This document shows, one piece after another, positions 1-6,579 of a stretch of DNA of 10,828 nucleotides. Source of the stretch: Cochliopodium minus (Eukaryota; Discosea; Himatismenida; Cochliopodiidae); contig JAMYWO010000115.1 of assembly GCA_024220525.1 (NCBI GenBank), positions 119,371-130,198 of the forward strand, read 5' to 3'. Each line of letters opens with the position of its first letter. Positions within the stretch are counted from its first letter, which is position 1. Under the pieces are notes generated by a model, which had not been told where the DNA came from, ran no database searches, and saw nothing but the letters and a program-made list of their open reading frames with translations. Made by a program: the position numbers and the translations under genes.

Positions 1-77
1 AAAAAATAAATAATAAAAAATAAAAAATAAAAAATAAAAAATAAAAAATAAAAAATAAAAAATAAAAAATAAAAAAT
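1..77. repeat. Left terminal direct repeat, (TAAAAAA)n array
   Basis: Bases 1-77 consist of a 14-base irregular lead (aaaaaataaataat) followed by nine 7-base units ending in T. They are identical base for base to 10752-10828. An overlap between contig ends of exactly 77 bases is typical of a closed path in a de Bruijn graph assembled at k=77 (my inference). The tract lies inside intron 4 of the sulfurtransferase gene, which starts at 10735 and ends at 259; bases 78-259 are the rest of that intron. Confidence 0.95.
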
Positions 78-259
78 GTAAAAATAATAAAAAATATGAA
101 TAAAATAAATATAAATTATGAACGAAAATAAATTTAAAAATAAAAACTTCTAAAAATTATCATATTTAAAAAATCAATAAATCTTTTGTCAACAAAATAT
201 AAAATAATAAATCAAAAAATCACTTCTAATCTTTTGTAATATTAAAAAAATTCAATTAG

Positions 260-865
260 AGCAAACGATAGATTTGTTGGGCTTGTTGAAGGTAAAAAAA
301 AAAATTTATTAGAAAAAAAAACCAAACTTTTAAATTTAATTCATCTAAATTAATAGAACCAAGAAAAACAATATTTAAGGGTAACATCCCAAATTCTTTG
401 AACGTCCCTTTCTCTGATTTGTTGAACACTAATAATGGGATCATCACTATGAAAAGCAAAGAGGAGTTGTTGGAGTACTTCAAAAGAAGGAATATAAACT
501 ACAGCAGGGATGTTGCAGTAACTTGTAAAAAAAAAATTATTTGTTATTTTTATTTTTATTTTTTTTTATTTTTATTTTATAAATTTTTATTTTTATTTTT
601 TATTTTTTTATCATTATATTCTTTTTTTTTGATAAATGAGTGTTTTTTAATTTTTTTAAAAGGTGGTTCTGGTTTGACTGCTTGCATTTTGGCTCTTGCT
701 TTTTATCGTGTCGGAAACAAAAAAGTTAAATTGTATGATGGAAGGTAAAATTCATTAAAAATATCTTCTAAAAACTAATATTAATATTTGTTTACGTTTA
801 GTTGGTCTGAATGGGGAAACAAAAAGTCTTTGCCTCACAATTCTTTTGAAAATATCATGGCTTAA
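260..865 (+). CDS. 3-mercaptopyruvate sulfurtransferase, exons 5-8 (C-terminal rhodanese domain)
   Basis: This is the second half of the gene that begins at 9640. Exons by splice phase are 260-291, 357-524, 663-744 and 802-865 (TAA), all with GT...AG introns. The first exon begins in phase 2 and completes the split codon AG|A left at 10734, giving DAR-ANDRFVG. Features visible are RF-x-G-x-x-E-E-P-R, the H/N-IP-x-S-x-NVPF segment, and the active-site loop CGSGLTAC formed across the 525-662 intron; its first Cys is residue 270 of the joined 317-residue protein. The end reads YDGSWSEWG, the usual C-terminal rhodanese signature. The CGSG(V/L)T loop is characteristic of mercaptopyruvate sulfurtransferases (EC 2.8.1.2) rather than thiosulfate sulfurtransferases, which carry CRKGVT. 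The Cys takes sulfur from 3-mercaptopyruvate as a persulfide, releasing pyruvate. Confidence 0.93.
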
Positions 866-1010
866 AAAATCAAAACAATTTTTTTTAGTGAAATCAATTT
901 AAAAAAAACTTTGATTCAAAACATTCAATGATATAAGAGATATCTTAATACAAGTATCAAAATTTTTGTCGTTTATATAGTTTGTTTTTGAGTTATCATA
1001 AAAAAAAAAA
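866..1010. other. Intergenic spacer, no gene seen
   Basis: This short A/T-rich spacer lies between the sulfurtransferase stop and the next plus-strand ATG. It should hold the 3' end of one transcript and the promoter of the next. Besides A and T runs I see only a short palindrome, AAGAGATATCTT, near 936. Confidence 0.5.
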
Positions 1011-1379
1011 ATGGAAGATATCTGTGATAATATGATCACAATTGATATTCAAGATTCTTCCAATGTTATATTATCATCCAATATAATTCATTCAAATCTA
1101 AAGAGTATCCCAACAAAAAACATAATATAAATTTTTTTATTGAAAACAACAAGAAATTTAAGTGTATATTTTAAAATATCAAAAGGAAGATTGGATAGGG
1201 ATGAAGATGATTCAGTGAGGGATAATTGCCTTGATTTATGCAAGGATGATTTGATTGAGGTTATAAATATTCTGAAAAGAAAAGAAGAGGAACTCAAATT
1301 ATTGATGGTGAAGAAAGATGTTGAAATTGGGGATTTGGAATTGAAATGTAAGAAAAGAAAGATAGAAGATCCAAAATAA
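1011..1379 (+). CDS. Hypothetical small charged coiled-coil-like protein, one intron
   Basis: ATG at 1011 follows a long A run, the start context of other genes here (compare 9640). Reading straight through meets TAA at 1128, but the same frame stays open from 1131 to the TAA at 1377-1379. An 81-nt GT...AG intron at 1105-1185 (gtatcc...tcaaaag) removes the stop, keeps the phase and yields 95 residues. The N-terminal third is polar (MEDICDNMIT...). The rest is highly charged (RLDRDEDDSVRDN; KRKEEELKLL; KCKKRKIED) with heptad-like leucines, suggesting a helical or coiled-coil tail. I recognise no family. Alternatives are an in-frame-stop pseudogene or a shorter protein beginning downstream. It could also be the 3' part of a larger gene, although the adjacent sulfurtransferase stop argues against that. 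Confidence 0.5.
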
Positions 1380-1649
1380 AAAATTTGAAATAAAAAATTT
1401 GAAATAAAAAATAAAAAATAAAAAAAATTAATAAAAAAATAAAAAATAAAAATAAAAAAAAAGCGATTTCTTTAATTAATTTTGTTTCATTCTTTTCAAA
1501 ATGTTTGAAGATATGAAATAAAATATATATTTGTGTAAAAAAAAAAGATTACAAAGGATTATAATTATATGGTAGTGGACAGATAAAATAATGTTGATTA
1601 TATAATATGATGTATCTTTTAATTTAAACACAAAAATATATTTTTATTC
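1380..1649. other. Convergent intergenic spacer
   Basis: This A/T-rich spacer lies between two convergent gene ends, with (AAAAAT)-like tracts at about 1395-1455. It probably holds the two 3' untranslated regions and poly(A) signals. I see no ORF, tRNA-like or snRNA-like structure in it. Confidence 0.5.
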
Positions 1650-2374
1650 TTATTTCTTTTTCTTTTTGTTCTTTGTATGATCAAAAAAATGGCTTATAGC
1701 ATTATTAATGGTTTTATTGTGTCCAGTTATCTTATTGATTTTATTCAACACATCATCCTCTTCAGAAGAGCTATCTTTCCTTTTATTCGATACTAAGAAG
1801 GAAGAAGTTTTGATGGTGCACTGATATTTGATTACTCTACAAGATTCAAAGCCTTTCCCTTTATAATTTTTCTATATTAAAGAAAATATGTTATATTGCA
1901 AATTTTTGAAATCATCTGAAGATTGATTAATCTCTTTCTATCCTGATTATAAAGAATATTCTAAAATATAATAATTTTTTAATGTTAATAAAATGATAAA
2001 TGTGAATATTCTTCAATGAATTGTATTACATCAGACAGTTTATCTTGATTTTTCTCATCATGTTTCAATAAAAAATAATTGGGAAGAGATAATTGGAAAT
2101 TATAATAGAATTTTAAAAGTTTGGATTTGGTGAGGATGAAATCGTTGGAGATCAATGATTCATCGAATTTGATTGTATCATCTTCTTTCCAACAGAAACG
2201 TTTGAATATCTCTTTGAATTTATCCATCAAATCGTTGTAGTGATCAGTATTGAATTTGTTTTTGTCGTGAATGATCAATAAGATTGGAAATACAAGATTC
2301 TCATCTATTTTGATGTAAAACATGTTTTTCCTCGAAAATTTTTTAATCATTTTCATTTTTTTTATAATTCTCAT
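1650..2374 (-). CDS. Hypothetical protein, two exons, basic C-terminus with degenerate PCNA-box-like motif
   Basis: The frame is open from ATG at 2374. The best model joins exon 2374-2030 to exon 1871-1650 (TAA) by a phase-0 GT...AG intron (gtaatac...tttaatatag), giving 188 residues. Exon 1 encodes a hydrophobic/charged region (MFYIKIDENLVFPILLIIHD and an F/Y-rich stretch). Exon 2 encodes an acidic Ser/Glu/Asp patch (DSSSEEDD), then NNAISHFF followed by a basic tail ending in lysines. NNAISHFF resembles a PCNA-interacting box (Q-x-x-h-x-x-F-F) with Asn in place of Gln. Such a box before a Lys tail ends several replication and repair proteins, RNase H2 subunit B among them, but I cannot show family homology. 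The intron choice is uncertain: without splicing, exon 1 simply reads on to a stop at 1985 (129 residues), and 1873-1960 has exon-like composition but no GT donor. Confidence 0.5.
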
Positions 2375-2442
2375 TTTTATTCAACAATTTCCAGTTTAAA
2401 TTCCTCTTGATTTCTGATTCTTCTTTTTAAATTTTATATAAA

Positions 2443-2914
2443 CAAAAGAATAAAGAAAAATTAATAAAATTTCAAAAATAAAAATAATTAAAAATAAATT
2501 AAATTTAAAATAAATTAAAAATTAAATACTTTTTGTTTCTTTAATTAAAGTTTTTTTTTGTTTTCAAACCCTTTGTCAAAAAATATAAGGTAAATAAGTG
2601 GTTTAAAAACAAATTAGAAAGCTTAAATTAATTCAACGTCCTTTCGCAGAGACTAAGTATCGACATTGAACTTAATTGTGAGTCATACTAATGCTTAATT
2701 GTGACCTATACAAAAAGCGACCAGTTGTTGAAATATACAACAATATTTGAAAAATTCTCCACTTTTTTTTTGTAAATTGTAAATTGTTAATTGTTAATCC
2801 AAGTCTTTGTTCAACCAAACTGATTCACTTATATTTTTCATCTTTAAAGAAAAGAGAATCAAAACTTTAGAAATTTAATTTTGTACAAAATAAAAAGACC
2901 AAAAAGGAAAGAGA
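2443..2914. repeat. Direct repeat copy 1, carrying a U4 snRNA gene
   Basis: About 470 bases match copy 2 at 3223-3700. Over roughly 2580-2765 (2581-2760 against 3361-3540) I see no substitutions. The flanks differ by scattered substitutions and by indels in A or T runs; for example the T run after the snRNA is longer in copy 2. The repeat extends well beyond the RNA on both sides, so whole transcription units with promoter and 3' region were duplicated. It is bounded on the left by the 5' end of the 2374 gene and on the right by the 3' side of a weak small ORF. Confidence 0.92.
2636..2762 (+). ncRNA. U4 spliceosomal snRNA, copy 1
   Basis: U4 pairs with U6 in the U4/U6.U5 tri-snRNP and holds U6 inactive until spliceosome activation. 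The 5' part, GTCCTTTCGCA (2638-2648), has the form of U4 stem II, which pairs with U6 GCAAGGA. The 5' stem-loop is AGTAT-C-GAC (2656-2664) paired with GTC-ATACT (2682-2689). Its interior is a textbook kink-turn: bulge ATT, tandem G.A pairs (GA 2668-2669, GA 2680-2681), helix AC/GT and loop TTAATT. This is the binding site of the 15.5K/Snu13 protein and has the same layout as human U4. ATGCTTAATT (2691-2700) fits stem I. The 3' stem-loop GTTG/CAAC (2724-2741) carries the loop TTGAAATATA, as in vertebrate U4. AATATTTGA (2742-2750) is an Sm-site variant. Exact ends are inferred; the length of about 127 nt is short for U4 but feasible. U4atac fits less well. Confidence 0.87.
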
Positions 2915-2977
2915 CACATTTTTTATTGTAAACTCCAAAATCAAATAAGTTAGTTTTAATTCAAAGTTATAATTAAC

Positions 2978-3225
2978 CTACTTGGTTCTCATCTCTAAAA
3001 AGAATTTTCTTTTGAATTATTTAAAAATATATAAATTCTTTTTGATGAAAGATTACCTAATGTCTTTTCTATGGAGATTCTTTCTTTTTCATCTGATACA
3101 ATCTTAAAATCTTTTTTCTTTGGTTTTAAAAGGTTTAAAGATAAATTCAAAGTTCTTCTATAAATATATTTAAAATGGAAATCATAAATAATCTTTTTTT
3201 CTTCTATTTGATTTTTAATTATCAA
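2978..3225 (-). CDS. Possible small ORF or exon between the U4 repeats
   Basis: An open frame from about 3225 encodes a Lys-rich stretch (for example LLKPKKKDFKIVSDEKE). A good donor at 3056 (gtaatc) and acceptor at 2995-2996 (ttttttag) would define a 62-nt intron and finish the protein with EMRTK and TAG at 2978. There is no ATG at the start of the frame, and the upstream sequence is the U4 repeat. So this is a 5'-incomplete gene remnant, an exon with an unseen start, or a chance ORF. No family is recognised. The spacing suggests it once sat between the ubiquitin protease gene and the 2374 gene and was trapped by the duplication. Confidence 0.28.
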
Positions 3226-3700
3226 AAGAAAAGAATGAAGAAAAATTAATAAAATTTCAAAAATAAAAATAATTAAAAATAAATTTAAAATAAAATTAAA
3301 AATTAAATACTTTTTGTTTCTTTAATTAAAGTTTTTTTTGTTTTCAAACCCTTTATCAAAAAATATAAGGTAAATAAGTGGTTTAAAAACAAATTAGAAA
3401 GCTTAAATTAATTCAACGTCCTTTCGCAGAGACTAAGTATCGACATTGAACTTAATTGTGAGTCATACTAATGCTTAATTGTGACCTATACAAAAAGCGA
3501 CCAGTTGTTGAAATATACAACAATATTTGAAAAATTCTCCACTTTTTTTTTTTTTGTAAATTGTAAATTGTTAATTGTTAATCCAAGTCTTTGTTCAACC
3601 AAACTGATTCACTTATATTATTTCATCTTTAAAGAAAAGAGAATCACAACTTTTGAAATTTAATTTTGTGCAAAATAAAAAGACTAAAAAGGAAAGTGAC
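3223..3700. repeat. Direct repeat copy 2, carrying a U4 snRNA gene
   Basis: This is the second copy of the repeat at 2443-2914, in the same orientation, offset by exactly 780 bases across the conserved core. Its right end abuts the 3' end of the ubiquitin protease exon (stop at 3738). The perfect core against slightly diverged flanks points to a recent duplication or to gene conversion maintaining the RNA. Confidence 0.92.
3416..3542 (+). ncRNA. U4 spliceosomal snRNA, copy 2
   Basis: The sequence matches the copy at 2636-2762 through the stem II strand, kink-turn 5' stem-loop (3436-3469), stem I strand, 3' stem-loop (3504-3521) and Sm-like site (3522-3530). No compensatory or disruptive change is visible, so both copies could be functional. 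The shared upstream block at about 3331-3415 (caaacccttt, then a TATA-like aaaatataagg) is the likely promoter region. The T run after the RNA is longer here (about 13 versus 9). Confidence 0.87.
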
Positions 3701-3737
3701 AAAAGAATTATTTAAAAAAAAAAATTATTTAATTGGT

Positions 3738-4012
3738 TTAATTATCATTCAAATCCATGTCATCTTTTCCATTAGATTCATTGTTTGTATTGTTTGTAGT
3801 ATTGTTTTCGTTGTTCGTGTTGTTGTTTTCAGTGTTAGTGTTGGAAGAGGAAGAATTGTTGGAATTAGTTCCTCTTCTTCTATAAAACAAAACATAAGCA
3901 GCGGAGGAAATGGTGGAAGAAGGAGAAGTAGGAGAAGTAGAAGAATCATCACAACTGTACCATTGGTTGTTTCTACCTTTGACCTTTGCAGTGTAATGAC
4001 CTCCTCCCATAC
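3738..4012 (-). CDS. Ubiquitin-specific protease (USP/UBP, peptidase C19), last exon only
   Basis: The exon starts after the acceptor ttttaag at 4013-4014 in split-codon phase and ends at TAA (3738-3740). It encodes GMGGGHYTA, where His is the catalytic histidine of the His box, then WYSCDDS (substrate-side Asp region), then SAAYVLFYRRR, the typical end of the USP fold. A low-complexity tail of Asn, Ser and Thr follows. USPs cleave ubiquitin isopeptide bonds. The Cys box and most of the catalytic domain should lie upstream, to the right of 4012. That space holds only simple repeat and then an oppositely oriented gene, so the gene is truncated in this sequence. The junction is suspect rather than the gene. 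The subfamily cannot be decided from one exon. Confidence 0.88.
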
Positions 4013-4341
4013 CTTAAAATTAATAAAATATTAAAAAATATTAAAAAAATGATAAAAAATAAAAAATAAAAAATAAAAAATAAAAAATAAAAAATAAAAA
4101 ATAAAAAATAAAAAATAAANAATAAAAATAAAAATAAAAATAAATAAAAATAAAAATAAAAATAAAAATAAAAATAAAAATAAAAATAAAAATAAAAACA
4201 AAATATAATTAAAACAAAAAAAACAAAAACAAAATAAAAATAAAAATAAAAATAATGAGTCAAAAATAAAAATAAAATAGAATAAAAATAAAAAATAAAA
4301 ATTTCAGAATAAATGAAAATTAAAAAGTAAATTCTTTTTAG
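4013..4341. repeat. Low-complexity A-rich tract with one N; probable seam
   Basis: The left part (about 4050-4116) is a pure period-7 TAAAAAA array. After the N at 4120 the array becomes period 6 (TAAAAA) up to about 4198, followed by A-rich sequence to 4340. The left piece reads as intron of the ubiquitin protease (-) and the right piece as intron of the dehydratase (+). Two introns of opposed genes cannot naturally be one 330-base interval while both 5' gene parts are missing. Confidence 0.85.
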
Positions 4342-5502
4342 GATTGGAAATTTTGGAACAAGTTCCCAAAATGGATATGATCATCTTGGGTATTGGAGGG
4401 GGCGGGATGATGTAACTTTTTTATTTCAATATTTTTACTTTAAAAGTAAAAAAAAAAATTTGTAGATCAGGAGTCTCTGCTGCTCTTAAACACATAAATA
4501 ACAAAATTAAAATTATTGGGGTAACATTAATAATTTTTAAAAATTTTCAGATTTTTTTTTTTGTTAAATATTTTTATTTTTTTTTTTTTTTTTATTTTTT
4601 TAAATTGTTTTATTTTCATGATTTTTTATTTTAAAAAAATATTAAATAGGTTGAACCAGAAGGAGCAGCTTCTATGTACAAAAGTTTGAAAGAAGGATAT
4701 CCCGTTACTCTTGATTCAGTAAACACAATAGCATCTGGTCTTGTAAAATAAATTTCAATTTTATGATTCTTATATTCTTTATTGCAAAGTTTATCATTTT
4801 TTTAAATTCATTTTTATTTTTTTTGATTATATTTTTTATTTTTTAAAGTTTGTTATTTTTTAATTTATTTTTTTAATTTTTTTTTATTAAAAATTATTTC
4901 TTTCAATTATCATTATCATTATTTTAATTTTAATTTTAATTCTTATTTTTAATCATTATTTTCAATTATTTTTAATTATTTCTTTATTTTTAATTATTTT
5001 AAAATTTTCTTCATTTTTAATTTTTATTTAACTAATTTTTTTTATTTTATTTTTGATTATTTTTTTATTTTATTTTGATAATTTTCATTTTTTGTTAAAA
5101 CAGGCTCCTCCTTTTGCTGGGACTTACACTTACGAACATGTCAAAAAAAATGTGGATGAGGTGGTCCTTGTATCTGACGAACAAATCAAACAAGCTATGA
5201 AAATCTTGTACAATGAATTTAAACTAGTCATCGAACCAAGTGGAGCTGCTCCATTAGGTAAAAAAAATAAAAAGAAATAAAAAAAATAAAATAAAATAAA
5301 TAAAATAAAAAAAAAAATTTTAAATAAATAAAAAATTAATAATTAAAATAAATAAAAATTAATTTTGATTTCTTTGCTAGCTGCTCTTTTATTTAACAAA
5401 GTATTGGGTGGTGTTGAGGTCAAGGGTTTGAATATCGTTTGTGGGTTATGCGGGGGTAACGTCTCCATCGAAGATCTCCACAAGTTCATCTCCAACATTT
5501 AA
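4342..5502 (+). CDS. Threonine dehydratase / serine racemase-like PLP enzyme, C-terminal exons
   Basis: Five exons fit by phase: 4342-4411, 4466-4520, 4650-4742, 5104-5257 and 5381-5502 (TAA), giving the last 163 residues. Visible motifs are LEILEQVP-x-x-D, then GIGGGGMISG (the glycine loop binding the PLP phosphate, with a split codon at the 4412-4465 intron), VEPEGAASM, SGLAPPFAGTYTY, DEVVLVSDE-x-I, IEPSGAAPLAALLF and GLCGGNVSIED (GGN loop near the pyridine ring). The family is fold-type II: L-threonine/L-serine ammonia-lyase or serine racemase, cytosolic. The chain ends soon after GGN without an ACT regulatory domain, as in serine racemase and catabolic dehydratases. The PLP-lysine half is absent because the sequence upstream of 4342 is the low-complexity seam. 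Which of the two reactions it performs cannot be settled from this half. Confidence 0.92.
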
Positions 5503-5639
5503 GAACAAATTAGAAAAATAAATAAATTTGAACAATTAAAATACCTCAATACAAACTTTTACATAATTTTTTTATTTAATTTTTTTATTTAATTTTTATT
5601 ATTAAAATACATTTTTTTATTTTTTTATATTTTTTTTTT

Positions 5640-6122
5640 TTAGGATAATTTTTTTTCGTTGAATTTATAAGCGCATAATATTTTTTCATCTCTTATCAAT
5701 ATCATGTTTGAATCATCTCCATTATTATTATTATTATTATTGGTGGACATATATGGATGTTGTTTGAATAGATATTGAAGATCTTCCAGAAGGAGATTTA
5801 AATCGCTGTTATTTTCATTTCTTAGTTTTACAGTGCCATCAGATTTGATGTTGGGATGATATAAGGGTATGGTCATGCTTCTCACTTTGAAATTTGAATC
5901 TGTTTCATCTGTGACTGAGTTTATTTCGAATTTGAAATTTGTTTGTTTCCAATATCCTTCGCTTGGTGATACTATCAACTGGAAGGATGAATCGTTGGAG
6001 CATATCAAAGAGATCTCATTGAAATGATTTATTATGTCCTTCAATTTTTGGTTTTGTAGGTTATAATTCTTTTTATCTGATCTTTTTCCTTTTCTTTCTC
6101 CAACTACAACCAACTTATTCAT
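5640..6122 (-). CDS. Catalytically dead E2-like protein (UBC fold, UBC12-like)
   Basis: A single-exon ORF of 160 residues starts at ATG 6122 and ends at TAA 5640-5642. The order of elements fits an E2: a basic N-terminus, helix 1 (about 22-38), strands with F-x-L-I-V-S-P-S-EGYW (48-58) and F-K-F-E-I (63-67), then YHPNIKSDGTV (88-98) with the HPN motif at 89-91, and a helix LNLLLEDLQYLF (108-119). By eye it is closest to UBC12/UBE2M, the NEDD8 E2 (same spacing, LQYLF, short M-x-KL start). The residue aligned with the catalytic Cys is Lys99, and the proline-rich strand before HPN is replaced by a charged loop. It therefore cannot form a thioester and may act as a UEV-type partner. A seven-Asn run and a divergent tail follow residue 127. 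Divergence into non-function is possible, but the frame is intact. Confidence 0.72.
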   Translation of the reverse strand: MNKLVVVGERKGKRSDKKNYNLQNQKLKDIINHFNEISLICSNDSSFQLIVSPSEGYWKQTNFKFEINSVTDETDSNFKVRSMTIPLYHPNIKSDGTVKLRNENNSDLNLLLEDLQYLFKQHPYMSTNNNNNNNGDDSNMILIRDEKILCAYKFNEKKLS

Positions 6123-6579
6123 TTCAATTGTAAAAAAAAAATATATACTCTCTTCTTTTATGTTATAAATATTAAAATTTTTTTATTTGATTTTTTGTGA
6201 TTTTTTTTTATATATATTTTGAGTTTTAAAAATCACTTTGACTTTAAATAAAGCCAAAAAAAAGACAAATAATTTGTCCATCAATAAAACACTCAAAGCA
6301 TAATTATTTTATCTCACCTTTCTTTTGATAAATGAAAAATGATGAAAATTAAAAAGAAAATTCAATGAAATAAAAATGATTTTAATTTAATTGAAATTCT
6401 TTTGATGAATCTTGGATTGTTTAAAAAACCAAGGTATTCTCAAAGCAGGTTTTCTTGTTTGATTTTAAAACCTATTAAAATAATAAATTAAATTATAACC
6501 ACAATGATCTTGGACACAAAACGCTCTTGAGAAAAGAAATATTGAGAAGAATTAAAATTAAAAAAAATTCATTTTAATA
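6123..6579. other. Intergenic region between two minus-strand genes
   Basis: This should hold the promoter of the E2-like gene (start 6122) and the 3' end of the Sel1 gene (stop 6580). It is A/T-rich with a slightly richer part at about 6400-6545. One hairpin is possible, CTTGG (6413-6417) with CCAAG (6429-6433). Two RTGATGA-like C boxes occur, but I found no matching D box, so I call no snoRNA. Nothing else is supported. Confidence 0.4.

Noticed and set aside
398-748. One continuous protein with a long Phe/Tyr-rich middle
   Set aside because: The middle (525-662) is an intron; removing it recreates the CGSGLTAC active-site loop exactly.
1128-1130. Stop-codon reassignment (TAA read as an amino acid)
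   Set aside because: The sulfurtransferase, dehydratase, USP and E2-like genes all end normally at TAA, and a phase-preserving intron removes this one.
2640-2700. Group I intron core (the segment cagagacta resembles the conserved R element)
   Set aside because: No S-element partner; GACT/AGTC gives only four pairs and P/Q elements are absent. The U4 kink-turn fold explains the whole block.
2750-2775. Pol III terminator (T run after CTCCAC) implying a Pol III RNA
   Set aside because: T runs of this length are common throughout this genome, and U4 is normally a Pol II transcript, so the run is not diagnostic.
3666-4263. Ser/Arg/Val-rich plus-strand ORF and Phe/Tyr-rich minus-strand ORF
   Set aside because: The first is the antisense of the USP exon and its low-complexity tail. 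The second is a translation of the simple repeat containing the N.
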